Made by a program: the position numbers and the translations under genes. From the NCBI GenBank assembly GCA_003280265.1, contig QCFJ01000005.1, forward strand, positions 1-49,429: a stretch of 49,429 nt of DNA, in the 5' to 3' direction. This DNA is from Prochlorococcus sp. AG-363-G03. GTDB taxonomy: Bacteria; Cyanobacteriota; Cyanobacteriia; PCC-6307; Cyanobiaceae. The notes under the pieces were generated by a model, which saw only the letters and a program-made list of their open reading frames with translations, had not been told where the DNA came from and did no database searches. This document shows, piece after piece, positions 36,101-45,232 of this stretch; the stretch's first letter is position 1; the number at the start of each line of letters is the position of its first letter.

Positions 36101-36887
36101 CTCGTCTTTTAATCCACTTGCTGAGTCATATAGAAATGGAAATAGAAAATCAAGAATATATGGATCTGCTCCTGGATCTTACGGAGCAGGATTACAAGAA
36201 ATAATCAATAGTGGATCTTGGGAGAATCAATCAGAACTCGCTGATGCTTTTATCGAATGGAGTAAATGGAGGTATGAAGGCTCAAATAAAATCGTAAAAG
36301 ACAAAAAAGGGTTAGAACGTAATTTATCAAACGTAAAAGTAGTACTTCATAGTCAGGACAATCGAGAACACGACATCCTCGATTCAGATGATTACTATCA
36401 ATTTCAGGGTGGATTGATATCCGCGATAAAAAAAACAAGTGGAACAGATCCTCAAGCTTATTTTGGTGATAATTCAAGGTACCAACGACCAAGAGTTCAT
36501 AAACTCTCGAAAGAAATTGATAAAGTCGTTCGCAGCAGATTATTAAATCCAAAATGGATAGATGGGATGAAAAAGCATGGATATAAAGGAGCTTTCGAGT
36601 TATCAGCTAGCCTTGACTATTTATTCTCTTTTGATGCAACTACAAACTTAGTTCCAAATTGGTGTTATCAATCTATTTTGAATAATTGGTTAAAGAATAA
36701 TAATACGAAAAAATTTATTAGTGTAAACAATCCTTGGGCTTTAAGAGATATCGCTGAAAGATTACTAGAGGCATCTAATAGAAAACTTTGGACTAATGCA
36801 ACTATTGAAGAAATATCATCTATAAAAAATATTTTATCTGATGTAGATAGTAAAATTGAAACCTATTATTCTAATAATAATTTATAA
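33114..36887 (+). CDS. cobN: cobaltochelatase subunit CobN
   Basis: CobN is the large subunit that inserts Co2+ into the corrin ring on the way to cobalamin; it is homologous to ChlH. The 1257-residue protein carries recognisable family blocks: [56 protein letters not shown] and then [20 protein letters not shown], and [20 protein letters not shown] further on. It ends in a variable helical tail. The insert around residues 740-830 is Asn/Lys-rich. It diverges from ilvE and is convergent with the PHP gene (5 bases). Confidence 0.95.
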   Translation: [1257 protein letters not shown]

Positions 36888-36892
36888 ATTGC

Positions 36893-37552
36893 TCAACGCC
36901 TAAGAAGAGATAATCCGTGGCTATCGGTACCACATGTTGATAATAATGAATAAGAATTTGCACAATCGAATATTTTATCGCAGACAAATTCTGAAGGGAT
37001 CCAATTATGAGCTCTTTCATAGTTATACCATGTTTCAACAGCATCAAATTTTAGATTAGAAGCTTCATTAATCAAAAGATCAAATGGAAGCTTATATCTA
37101 GCAGGATGAGCTAATACAGCAATTCCTTTAGCTTTATGAATCGAATCAACTACAGTCGAAGCTAATAATTCATTACCAATAGCAGACTTATGATCAACAT
37201 AAGGTAATAGGTATTTTGATTTGTAATCAAAACCAAGGCCTAAAACATGAACTAAACACCCTTTCAATAGACAAGTAATTTCAATTCCAGACCAAAGTTT
37301 AGGAAATTTTAGTCTGGAATTGTTTGTAGATTCATTGAATTCACTTAATTCGATATAAGCATCAACTGAATGATGATCTGTAATTGCATAATGTTCAATA
37401 TTTAGTTCAATCGCTTGATAATAAATTTCTTTAGCAGTCAAACTTCCATCACTATATGTTGAGTGAATGTGAAAGTTAATAGAATTCGGGCAACTTGTCT
37501 TGGTAATTGATTTAATTATTTTAAGTAGTTGGGCAGAATTAATATCAGACAT
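36893..37552 (-). CDS. PHP-domain metal-dependent phosphoesterase
   Basis: This is a predicted phosphoesterase with a trinuclear metal site of the PHP (polymerase and histidinol phosphatase) family. The FHIHSTYSDGSL motif near the start and AITDHHSVDAY supply the metal histidines; AVLAHPARYKLP and CGTDSHGLSLL complete the set. From ATG 37552 it is 219 residues; a longer frame reaches 37588 but runs back across the hemJ stop region, so I prefer 37552, 5 bases after hemJ. Related enzymes hydrolyse 3',5'-bisphosphate nucleotides or oligoribonucleotides. Substrate unknown. Confidence 0.85.
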   Translation of the reverse strand: MSDINSAQLLKIIKSITKTSCPNSINFHIHSTYSDGSLTAKEIYYQAIELNIEHYAITDHHSVDAYIELSEFNESTNNSRLKFPKLWSGIEITCLLKGCLVHVLGLGFDYKSKYLLPYVDHKSAIGNELLASTVVDSIHKAKGIAVLAHPARYKLPFDLLINEASNLKFDAVETWYNYERAHNWIPSEFVCDKIFDCANSYSLLSTCGTDSHGLSLLRR

Positions 37553-37557
37553 ATTAA

Positions 37558-38121
37558 TTAAGTCAATTGTTTTCTGTTCCTCCTCCATTTAGCATAAAAC
37601 TGAATACTTGCAGCCATGAAGAGAATCAAACCAAATATCAACCAACTTGCTGCACTAGTTGGAAACTGACTTTTAAATACAACGAGCATTACAACAACTA
37701 CTAATAACAGCGTGGGCAACTCATTTAGAGCACGAAGTTGTTGGCCACTATAATTATATTGATTATTGCATAATTCGTTCATAATCTTATAGCAATAAAA
37801 ATGATAAATAAGTAAAAAAGCTACAAACAATAATTTAATCTGCATCCATGCTTGACTAAGATAAATAGGTTCCATATATAATAATCCAGACGCCATAATC
37901 ACAGCCAATATCATCCCGGGAGTGGTTATAATATTAGCTAATCTTTTCTCCATTAATGTATATTGCTTATTAAATACATCTCTAATTTCTTCCTTCTCAT
38001 TCTGCACTTCTACATGATATATAAATAATCGTACCAAGTAAAATAAACCTGCGAACCAAACAACTACACCGATAATATGAAAAGATTTAAACCATAAATA
38101 TGTCTCAGGTGAAAAAATCAT
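37558..38121 (-). CDS. hemJ: protoporphyrinogen IX oxidase HemJ
   Basis: HemJ oxidises protoporphyrinogen IX to protoporphyrin IX, the shared precursor of haem and chlorophyll, in the membrane. The 187-residue protein has about five hydrophobic helices. The first (YLWFKSFHIIGVVVWFAGLF) contains the conserved histidine thought to bind haem, and the QAWMQIKLLFVAFLLIYHF and RALNELPTLLLVVVVML segments are typical. Start at ATG 38121. It is 5 bases upstream of the PHP gene start, so the two are co-transcribed. Confidence 0.93.
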   Translation of the reverse strand: MIFSPETYLWFKSFHIIGVVVWFAGLFYLVRLFIYHVEVQNEKEEIRDVFNKQYTLMEKRLANIITTPGMILAVIMASGLLYMEPIYLSQAWMQIKLLFVAFLLIYHFYCYKIMNELCNNQYNYSGQQLRALNELPTLLLVVVVMLVVFKSQFPTSAASWLIFGLILFMAASIQFYAKWRRNRKQLT

Positions 38122-38213
38122 ATTCTATTAAATGTTTCGTACTTTTATATCACTCTATACATTACTATAATATAGATTGGGTGTCCTAGTATCGTTAATA
38201 ATTTATCAGTAGA

Positions 38214-40136
38214 TTAATTATTCTCATTTGGGTGAAAATAATTACGGATAACTGCAGCAGTAGATGTTCCTAAGCCTGGTGTTGACGAAAGTTCGGAAAG
38301 AGATGCCATTTGTATAGCCTCTATTGATCTAAAATGCTCCAATAATAATTTAATTCTTTGTGGTCCCAATCCAGGAATCTCATTTAATTGAGAGCGTTTC
38401 ATACGTTGACTTCTTTTTTGTCTGTGGAAGGTAATTGCAAACCTATGAGCTTCATCTCTAAGTCTTCTTAGTAAAAGCATTCCTGGTTGATTGGGGTCAG
38501 TGTCTAATGATTGTTTAACATTTGGAATAAATATCTCCTCCTTCTTCTTGGCTAAAGATATAAGATTTATATTTTGATCAAGATTCAACTCCTCTAAAGC
38601 CTTTAATACAGAGCTTAATTGCCCTTTACCTCCATCTATCACTACTAAATCAGGCCAGTCATTCAAATTGTCATTGTCTAATACACTAGATGCATTACTT
38701 GATAGTTGATTCATATCGCCACCATCTTCTTTATAACGAGCCCATCTTCTAAATCTTCTAGTAATAACTTCAGCCATTGATTCGAAATCGTCACTATGTC
38801 CTAGTTTTATATTTGTACTTTTAATTTTATATTTTCTATAATGTTGTCTAGCTGCGATACCATCAATAAATACAACCTGAGAAGCTACAGCATCACTACC
38901 TTGAATATGACTAATATCGTAACATTCAATTCTTCTTGGAATTTTTATTAACTCAAGAATATTGGATAAATCGTCTAGCTCAAATAGATTTTTATCATGA
39001 GATTGTTTTATTCTTTGTAACTCCATATATGCATTCTTTTCTACTAATTTTATAATTTCAGCTTTCTTAGATCTTTTGGGGATTTTAATATTAACTTTTT
39101 GTTTTTTTAATTCACTTAGCCAATCTGAGATTATCTCTGTATTTTGTAATTGATGTTGAACTAATATTTCTGAAGGAATCTCTACTGGATCTACATTTGA
39201 GTAATGATTTTCTACAACTTTTTGCAGTATTTGAGATTTACTTAGTTTACTATTTTCAGAAAAATACCCAAGCCTTCCTATTAATTTTCCAGATCGCATT
39301 TGAAAAATTTGAATAGAACTTACATTTTCTTCTGATGCCAATGCGATAGTATCTCTGCATACAGTTGAATCAGGAATAATCATCTTTTGAGATTCATACA
39401 ATCTATCTATCCCCTTTAGCTGATCTCTGACAGATCCAGCTTCTTCAAATTTCAATGACTCTGAAAAAGAGTGCATCTGTTTTTCCAATAATAGTCTCAA
39501 TTCTTCTGTTCTTCCTTGAAATATCATTTCAACTCGTTTTAGTGTATTTTTATAATCTTCTGAACTTATTTCTTCTTGACAAACACCTGGACATCTCCCA
39601 ATTGAAAAATTAAGACATGTTCTGTCTTTGTAAAGTGGTAATCTTCTTTGTCTTAGAGGAAACAATTTTTTTATACTAAATAGGGTCTGTCTAAGTAAGT
39701 GAACATCAACATATGGACCATAGTACTTATCTTTTATCTGTCGTTCACGTCTTTTCCTAGTTAAAAAGATTCTTGGATATTTATCACCCCAAGTTATACA
39801 AATATAGGGATATTTCTTATCATCTTTTAATAAAACATTAAAATAAGGTTGATTAGATTTTATTAAATTTGATTCTAAAGTTAAAGCTTCGCTTTCTGTA
39901 TCAGTAACGATTAACTCGATATCTACAACTTGCCTAACCATTAAAGAAATTCTTGGACTCAATTCATCAGTTGATCGAAAATAACTTCTAACTCTATTTC
40001 TTAATTTTTTTGACTTACCAACATATAATAGTCTGTCTTCACAATCTTTCATTAAATAACAACCAGGATCATTTGGTATATCCTTCAAAAAATTAGATAG
40101 TCTTAATTTGTCCTTAATTAACGGCGTTAATTCCAC
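38214..40136 (-). CDS. uvrC: UvrABC nucleotide excision repair subunit C
   Basis: UvrC makes the two incisions flanking bulky DNA lesions. The 640-residue protein has a GIY-YIG domain at residues 22-55 (DPGCYLMKDCEDRLLYVGKS), the UvrBC helix pair with ESLKFEEAGSVRDQLKG, the RNase H-like domain with CYDISHIQGSDAVASQVVF and VIDGGKGQLSSVLKAL, and the terminal helix-hairpin-helix NEIPGLGPQRIKLLLEHF. It is the standard size. It lies 18 bases downstream of the flavin reductase gene. Confidence 0.97.
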   Translation of the reverse strand: MELTPLIKDKLRLSNFLKDIPNDPGCYLMKDCEDRLLYVGKSKKLRNRVRSYFRSTDELSPRISLMVRQVVDIELIVTDTESEALTLESNLIKSNQPYFNVLLKDDKKYPYICITWGDKYPRIFLTRKRRERQIKDKYYGPYVDVHLLRQTLFSIKKLFPLRQRRLPLYKDRTCLNFSIGRCPGVCQEEISSEDYKNTLKRVEMIFQGRTEELRLLLEKQMHSFSESLKFEEAGSVRDQLKGIDRLYESQKMIIPDSTVCRDTIALASEENVSSIQIFQMRSGKLIGRLGYFSENSKLSKSQILQKVVENHYSNVDPVEIPSEILVQHQLQNTEIISDWLSELKKQKVNIKIPKRSKKAEIIKLVEKNAYMELQRIKQSHDKNLFELDDLSNILELIKIPRRIECYDISHIQGSDAVASQVVFIDGIAARQHYRKYKIKSTNIKLGHSDDFESMAEVITRRFRRWARYKEDGGDMNQLSSNASSVLDNDNLNDWPDLVVIDGGKGQLSSVLKALEELNLDQNINLISLAKKKEEIFIPNVKQSLDTDPNQPGMLLLRRLRDEAHRFAITFHRQKRSQRMKRSQLNEIPGLGPQRIKLLLEHFRSIEAIQMASLSELSSTPGLGTSTAAVIRNYFHPNENN

Positions 40137-40154
40137 CGATCTTGTCTCGTTAAA

Positions 40155-40637
40155 TTAGCCGCCATAGTTCCAACCTGTACTCGCTAAATTTAAGGCAGTT
40201 CCATCTTTATTCAATACTGCACTCTTTACTTCCGCGACAAAGACTGTGTGGTCGCCGTGTTCTACACCTGAAATAACTTCACATTCAACGCCACCTATTA
40301 CATCTTCAATTAAAGGCATACCAAACTCTCCATAAGTAAATTTACAAGCTTCAAATCGTCCACCTAATCCTTTTTGTGGCTTGAAGAACACAGCTGCTAA
40401 ATCTTTTTGATCTTCTCTCAAAACATTTAGAGAAAACATCTTCGTTCTTTGAATAATTCCATGACTAGATCCATCAGCGCGAACAGCCATTACAACTAAA
40501 GGAGGCGTAAATGAACCTTGGGTTACCCAGCTAGCAGTAAAACCATTTATTTCATCTCCTTCTCTTACCGCACATATAAATAATCCATGAGGGATTTTGC
40601 GCAAAAGAACTTTTTTGGCATCCTGATTAAGAGTCAT
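40155..40637 (-). CDS. flavin reductase-like FMN-binding protein
   Basis: The 160-residue split-barrel protein is of the flavin reductase family. It has IPHGLFICAVREGDEINGFT near the start, ASWVTQGSFTPPLVVMAVRA, then FSLNVLREDQKDLAAVFFKP and a GGVECEVISGVEHGDHTVFV segment for FMN and NAD(P)H contacts. The same domain is found at the C-terminus of cyanobacterial flavodiiron proteins, but here it is alone. Electron acceptor unknown. It shares a strand with uvrC and is divergent from coaD (67 bases between starts). Confidence 0.85.
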   Translation of the reverse strand: MTLNQDAKKVLLRKIPHGLFICAVREGDEINGFTASWVTQGSFTPPLVVMAVRADGSSHGIIQRTKMFSLNVLREDQKDLAAVFFKPQKGLGGRFEACKFTYGEFGMPLIEDVIGGVECEVISGVEHGDHTVFVAEVKSAVLNKDGTALNLASTGWNYGG

Positions 40638-40704
40638 GCGCTTTGATACGTTTATAGATATGAGATTCTATGAAAGAAATGGACTTTTTTAAAGTTAAAA
40701 AACC

Positions 40705-41181
40705 ATGAAGGCGCTTTATCCCGGCAGTTTTGACCCGTTAACCTTTGGGCACCTTGATCTAATTCAAAGAGGAAGTGATTTATTTGGAGAAGTTCTCATT
40801 GCAGTTTTGGAAAATCCTTCAAAAAAGGCAACATTCTCCTGCGAGAGGAGAATAGAGCAGATTAATCATGCTACCAAAGATATACCTGGCTGTAGAACAA
40901 TAGCTTTTAAAGGACTAACTGTGGATTGTGCTAGTAAACACAATGCTGACCTTATTTTAAGAGGCTTAAGAGCCATGAGTGATTTTGAATATGAATTACA
41001 GGTTGCTCATACAAATAGGTCATTAAATAATCAATACGAAACAATTTTTCTCGCGACAGAAACACATCATAGTTTTTTAAGTAGTTCTGTAGTCAAAGAA
41101 GTCGCAAGATTTGGTGGTGAAATTCGCCACATGGTTCCTGAGTTTATAGCCAAAGATCTCATGGAACTAAATACTAATTAA
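40705..41181 (+). CDS. coaD: pantetheine-phosphate adenylyltransferase
   Basis: CoaD makes dephospho-CoA from 4'-phosphopantetheine and ATP. The 158-residue nucleotidyltransferase starts [20 protein letters not shown], with the T/HxGH-type loop FGHLD. It continues [16 protein letters not shown] and ends [19 protein letters not shown], all diagnostic. Its stop overlaps the stop of the convergent dacB gene by 4 bases. Confidence 0.97.
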   Translation: MKALYPGSFDPLTFGHLDLIQRGSDLFGEVLIAVLENPSKKATFSCERRIEQINHATKDIPGCRTIAFKGLTVDCASKHNADLILRGLRAMSDFEYELQVAHTNRSLNNQYETIFLATETHHSFLSSSVVKEVARFGGEIRHMVPEFIAKDLMELNTN

Positions 41182-42413
41182 CTACAATTGTTAGTATTAT
41201 TTACTATAGATAATATTTTCATTATATGTTTTGTCGAATCATCCATATTGTTAACTATAATACTAAAGATTTTTCCCTCGCCTAATATAATACCAGAAAC
41301 GGATCTAACGTTATTAAGTCTTCCAGATTTAGCCAGAATTCTACCCTTAAGGCTTACAGGAGCACTTACATTAGCTAATGACCCCCTAACACCTAAAATT
41401 GAAAAAGACGAGAAATAATAGTCAGAAAATCTATTAAGCTTCATTCTTCTCAAAAACTGAGATAAACCATAGGTGGTTACTCTATTCTTTCTTGATAAAC
41501 CACTGGCATCTGCAAAAATAAAATTATTTGAATTAAAGTTTTGATCTTTTAACCAATTACTGTATTTTATATTAGGAAAATCGTGAGACCAGTTATTTAA
41601 TGCATGCCTGAAAATAACCTCAGCAGTAAAATTGTGGCTCTCAGAGTTAACAAGATTTAGTAAAATAAATAAAGGAGCAGAATTGATAACTTTTATGGTT
41701 GAAATATAATCAATAGGATAATCATTACTTACGACTTCTACAAAAAATGTTTTAGATAAATTCTTTTTTCTTAGAGCAGTCTCTAATTCATAAATAAAAT
41801 TATCAAATGGATTAATTAGAGAGTTAATACTTGAATTACTAGCTATTGAATATTTAGTAATAGGTGCTCCATATTCTTCTTTTCTATCGGAAAGTGACCA
41901 GCTAGAAGGCCACCAATTTTTAGTATTGGTACTTTTAATAATTATTGGATATTTTAAATTAGGATTATAATGAGTATTATTAAGATCGATAATCAACTCT
42001 TCTAAATGACTTCTTTCAAAATCTGGATCACCAGATGCCTCAATAAAAAAGCTACCATCATTTATCTCTTTTAAAGATGTATTAAGAGTATACTGAGGTC
42101 CTAAGATATCTAAAGAGAAAGCACTTGAAAGAATCTTCTGATTAGAAGCAGGTATCCTAGGTATTTTGCCATTAATATCTACAATAAAATCGCCAGCGTC
42201 GTCCAAAATACTAATACTGATTTTAGAATTAAAGTTATAAGTATAATCCAGCAATCTGTTTTGCAAAGGCTCACATATATTTATCTTTTCAGGGCTTACA
42301 GAATTAATATATACCCTTTGTCTTATGTATGAAAGTATTGAAATTATATTGCCATTAATTATATTTGCTGATAAAAAAATTAAACTACCATATAAACAAA
42401 ACTTTTTAATCAT
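41178..42413 (-). CDS. dacB: D-alanyl-D-alanine carboxypeptidase, PBP4 (DacB) type
   Basis: This penicillin-binding protein trims or cuts peptidoglycan cross-links in the periplasm. The 411-residue protein has an N-terminal hydrophobic signal ([19 protein letters not shown]) and the three catalytic motifs. SxxK is SNQK (in [17 protein letters not shown]), SxN is the SRKN segment ([20 protein letters not shown]) and KTG appears as KSG ([16 protein letters not shown]). The serine and lysine are intact, so it should be active. It is separated from the DUF1995 gene by 4 bases on the same strand. Confidence 0.88.
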   Translation of the reverse strand: MIKKFCLYGSLIFLSANIINGNIISILSYIRQRVYINSVSPEKINICEPLQNRLLDYTYNFNSKISISILDDAGDFIVDINGKIPRIPASNQKILSSAFSLDILGPQYTLNTSLKEINDGSFFIEASGDPDFERSHLEELIIDLNNTHYNPNLKYPIIIKSTNTKNWWPSSWSLSDRKEEYGAPITKYSIASNSSINSLINPFDNFIYELETALRKKNLSKTFFVEVVSNDYPIDYISTIKVINSAPLFILLNLVNSESHNFTAEVIFRHALNNWSHDFPNIKYSNWLKDQNFNSNNFIFADASGLSRKNRVTTYGLSQFLRRMKLNRFSDYYFSSFSILGVRGSLANVSAPVSLKGRILAKSGRLNNVRSVSGIILGEGKIFSIIVNNMDDSTKHIMKILSIVNNTNNCS

Positions 42414-42417
42414 AAAG

Positions 42418-43062
42418 TTATAAGCTAAGGATTATAGTTTCATCGTCAGGACGCCTATCGAATGATTTAACAAAAGAATAACCATTAGGGTTCAATTTAA
42501 AAAGCTCCCAATTATTAGGAAATCTCATTAATAATGCACCCATAGATAATGGTTGAAGAAAATAAAGAACTTTCCATTTTTCAGCAAATCTTTTTCTCAT
42601 TTCCCTACCGACACTTCCGATTCCTACAATGGGATCTTCCAATTTACCATTTATCATAATAACGGTTGAATTTGTATGGGAACAAACCTGCTCAAACATC
42701 TCAATATCATATGGTTGAGGGGAACATACAATTAATACTGAATTCAAAAACTCTGTAGAGTTAATAAACTCCTTAAATGTAAAGATCTTATTAGCCAAAT
42801 CAGGGTTATCCCTTTTAGCAAGGGCCGCTCCACCAGCATCGGCCCATAATAAAATATTATCGAATTTAAATTCAGTTAGTTTATTGGATAAACGAAAAAT
42901 TATTGGATTGATTCTTAATCCTTCAAATTTTAGATTAATAGAAAGAAAAGATTGTTCAGAATTACTTAAAAAATAACTTTGAATTGATTCATATATATTT
43001 GATTCTGCTTCTCTAAGATCTGAGGGTAGTTTATTGTTCATTTGATAATCATTCCTTTTCAA
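42418..43062 (-). CDS. DUF1995 domain protein
   Basis: The 214-residue protein belongs to DUF1995, common to cyanobacteria and plastids. It has the start LPSDLREAESNIYESIQSY, WADAGGAALAKRDNPDLANK, SVLIVCSPQPYDIEMFEQV and GRPDDETIILSL-like end (RRPDDETIIL). It has no membrane helix. Plastid members are linked to photosynthesis, but no activity is known. The first ATG (43062) overlaps nifS by 14 bases; ATG 43041 (MNNKLPSDL) is an alternative start after the nifS stop. Confidence 0.8.
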   Translation of the reverse strand: MKRNDYQMNNKLPSDLREAESNIYESIQSYFLSNSEQSFLSINLKFEGLRINPIIFRLSNKLTEFKFDNILLWADAGGAALAKRDNPDLANKIFTFKEFINSTEFLNSVLIVCSPQPYDIEMFEQVCSHTNSTVIMINGKLEDPIVGIGSVGREMRKRFAEKWKVLYFLQPLSMGALLMRFPNNWELFKLNPNGYSFVKSFDRRPDDETIILSL

Positions 43063-44230
43063 TTTCTAAGGATTGTAATGATTCGTATATTATATTTGAA
43101 ACTGACTTAATATCATCATTTGAAATCCATGGACCAATAGTTATTCTTAATCCAGATTCTTGAAGTGATTTATCAACATTAATTGCTACCAATATGGGAT
43201 TTGGTCCTTGATTAGATGAAGAGCAAGCACTACCACTACTTATATAAACGCCTTGTTGTGATAATAATCGAACCATTTCTCTACCTTTAATAGGTATCAT
43301 TGATTTTGTATGACAGAGAAATGAAATATTATTCGGTAGTCGTTCTTTATGAGGTCCAATAAAAGTAAGTTGTTTATTCTTAACTAGATCTTTTTTTAAC
43401 AGTGAAGTCATTTTGGAAACATTATTCTCAGGGAATAATGTTTGATTGCCATTAACCTCTATGTATTCATTTAACAGGTCAATTGCTGTGGCAAACCCTG
43501 CAATAAGGGGAACCGGTTCAGTACCAGATCTTATAGAGCCACTCTTAAATCCATATGAAAGATCATTCATTAATAAATCTCTAACACCCTGTCGCAAAAT
43601 TAATAAGCCAATACCTTTAGGGCCTTGAAGTTTATGCGCAGAAGCACTAAGCATATCAACATTTAAATTACTCCAATCAATAAGACCGCTTGGGAGAACC
43701 TGTGTAGCATCAGTATGAAAAAGTATATTTCGTTTTTTACATTCCATACCTATGAGATTTATGGGCTGAATTGACCCAATTTCACTTTGGCCCCAGATTA
43801 TCGAAACCAATTTTGTTGGAGGAGATAACATCTCCTCCAACAAATCTAAATCAATAATTCCATAACGATCTACAGGCCAGTATTTAATATCCCAGCCTTC
43901 ATTATATAATTGGTTGGCTATTAAGTTAATCGAAGGGTGTTCAACGCTACTTATAACAAGTCTTCCTCTATTAAGATTATTAGATACAACTTTAAGAGAA
44001 AGGTAATTTGACTCAGTTGCACCAGATGTAAAAAAAATATCTTCGGATGAAGCTTTAAATTTAGTAGCAATTGATAATCTAGATCTTTCCAAAATCTCAC
44101 TCGCATTAACACCAACTTTATGGATACTTGATGGATTCCCCCAGCATTGCAATTGAATATCCTTTAGTTTATTAATAACATCTATATGTGGCGGAGTAGT
44201 CGCTGATGCATCAAGATAAATATTATTCAT
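43049..44230 (-). CDS. NifS/IscS-type cysteine desulfurase
   Basis: This PLP enzyme removes sulfur from cysteine for Fe-S clusters, thiamine or tRNA thiolation. From ATG 44230 it is 393 residues. It has MNNIYLDASATTPPHIDVIN, SSEDIFFTSGATESNYLSLK, the PLP lysine in LSASAHKLQGPKGIGLLILR and the catalytic cysteine in SSGSACSSSNQGPN. A longer frame starts with TTG at 44242 but ATG gives the usual family start. The loop length suggests the IscS-like group I. The partner in this window is not clear. Confidence 0.93.
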   Translation of the reverse strand: MNNIYLDASATTPPHIDVINKLKDIQLQCWGNPSSIHKVGVNASEILERSRLSIATKFKASSEDIFFTSGATESNYLSLKVVSNNLNRGRLVISSVEHPSINLIANQLYNEGWDIKYWPVDRYGIIDLDLLEEMLSPPTKLVSIIWGQSEIGSIQPINLIGMECKKRNILFHTDATQVLPSGLIDWSNLNVDMLSASAHKLQGPKGIGLLILRQGVRDLLMNDLSYGFKSGSIRSGTEPVPLIAGFATAIDLLNEYIEVNGNQTLFPENNVSKMTSLLKKDLVKNKQLTFIGPHKERLPNNISFLCHTKSMIPIKGREMVRLLSQQGVYISSGSACSSSNQGPNPILVAINVDKSLQESGLRITIGPWISNDDIKSVSNIIYESLQSLEIEKE

Positions 44231-44242
44231 ATTGAAGAACAA

Positions 44243-45097
44243 TTAAATATCAATCTCTCCACTAAATACTTTTAATGCAGGCCCCTGCATTAAGACTGGA
44301 CCGGCTTGATTGGGCCATTCAATTTGTAATTTACCACCAGGTAAATAAACGTTAGCGTTGTTAAAAGTTTTACCTAGCTTAGATGTTACGACAAGACACG
44401 CGCATGCTCCTGTACCACAAGCCAATGTTGGCCCGCATCCCCTTTCCCATACTTTAACTTTAATATTTGATTTATCAATTAATTCAACAAAGTGAACATT
44501 CGTATCGTTGGGAAATGTATTGTGTTTTTCAAGATATTGTCCCCATTCTTCAAAAGGTATCTCATCAATTTTATTAACAAATACAATCATATGAGGATTC
44601 CCCATGCTAGCTGCATAAACATTTAATTTTTGATCATTTATAGTAATCTTTCCATTAGGAACTGTTAAATTATTCATTAACAATTTTGTAGGTATATCTT
44701 CAGGAGAAAGGATAGGTTCTCCCATATTAACTTTAATATCTTTATTAATATCAATAGAGGTAAGAATACGACCAGCTTTAGTTTCAATTTGAATCTCAGA
44801 CATCTCATTAATTTCATTATTATCGTTTAAAAAAGCAATCAAACATCTTATTCCATTGCCACACATTTCAGGCTCAGAACCATCAGAATTAAATATCCGC
44901 ATTCTCACAAAACATTCATCTTTGGATTCTAATATAAGAATAATGCCATCAGCTCCAATGCCAAAATTTCTATTACATAAACGTTCAATAAAGTTTTTCT
45001 TATTTTCAGTAAAGAAATTATCTAAGTTATTCCCACGTGCATCAAAGATAATAAAATCATTACCAAGTCCTTGATATTTTGAGAATTTATTTTTCAT
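44243..45097 (-). CDS. dapF: diaminopimelate epimerase
   Basis: DapF converts LL- to meso-diaminopimelate for lysine and peptidoglycan. The 284-residue protein begins KNKFSKYQGLGNDFIIFDAR and has both active-site cysteines: NSDGSEPEMCGNGIRCL and GCGPTLACGTGACACL. It is near the usual 280 residues. It lies 12 bases upstream of nifS and divergent from leuS, with 135 bases between starts. Confidence 0.97.
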   Translation of the reverse strand: MKNKFSKYQGLGNDFIIFDARGNNLDNFFTENKKNFIERLCNRNFGIGADGIILILESKDECFVRMRIFNSDGSEPEMCGNGIRCLIAFLNDNNEINEMSEIQIETKAGRILTSIDINKDIKVNMGEPILSPEDIPTKLLMNNLTVPNGKITINDQKLNVYAASMGNPHMIVFVNKIDEIPFEEWGQYLEKHNTFPNDTNVHFVELIDKSNIKVKVWERGCGPTLACGTGACACLVVTSKLGKTFNNANVYLPGGKLQIEWPNQAGPVLMQGPALKVFSGEIDI

Positions 45098-45219
45098 GAT
45101 TTAATGTTTCTTTTACTATGTTCTTAGTAAATTAGGCTTTGTTGGTAGTAATTTCAAAACTAATTGCATATTGGGCATCAATTTATGAGAACATTATCTG
45201 ATTGGTAAATCAACTACTG

Positions 45220-45227
45220 AAGGAGAT
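45220..45227 (+). promoter_or_regulatory. strong Shine-Dalgarno for leuS with TTG start
   Basis: AAGGAGAT ends 5 bases before the TTG at 45233-45235. No ATG occurs in frame near this position before residue 46, so the SD decides a TTG start. Confidence 0.75.
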
Positions 45228-45232
45228 CTTCC

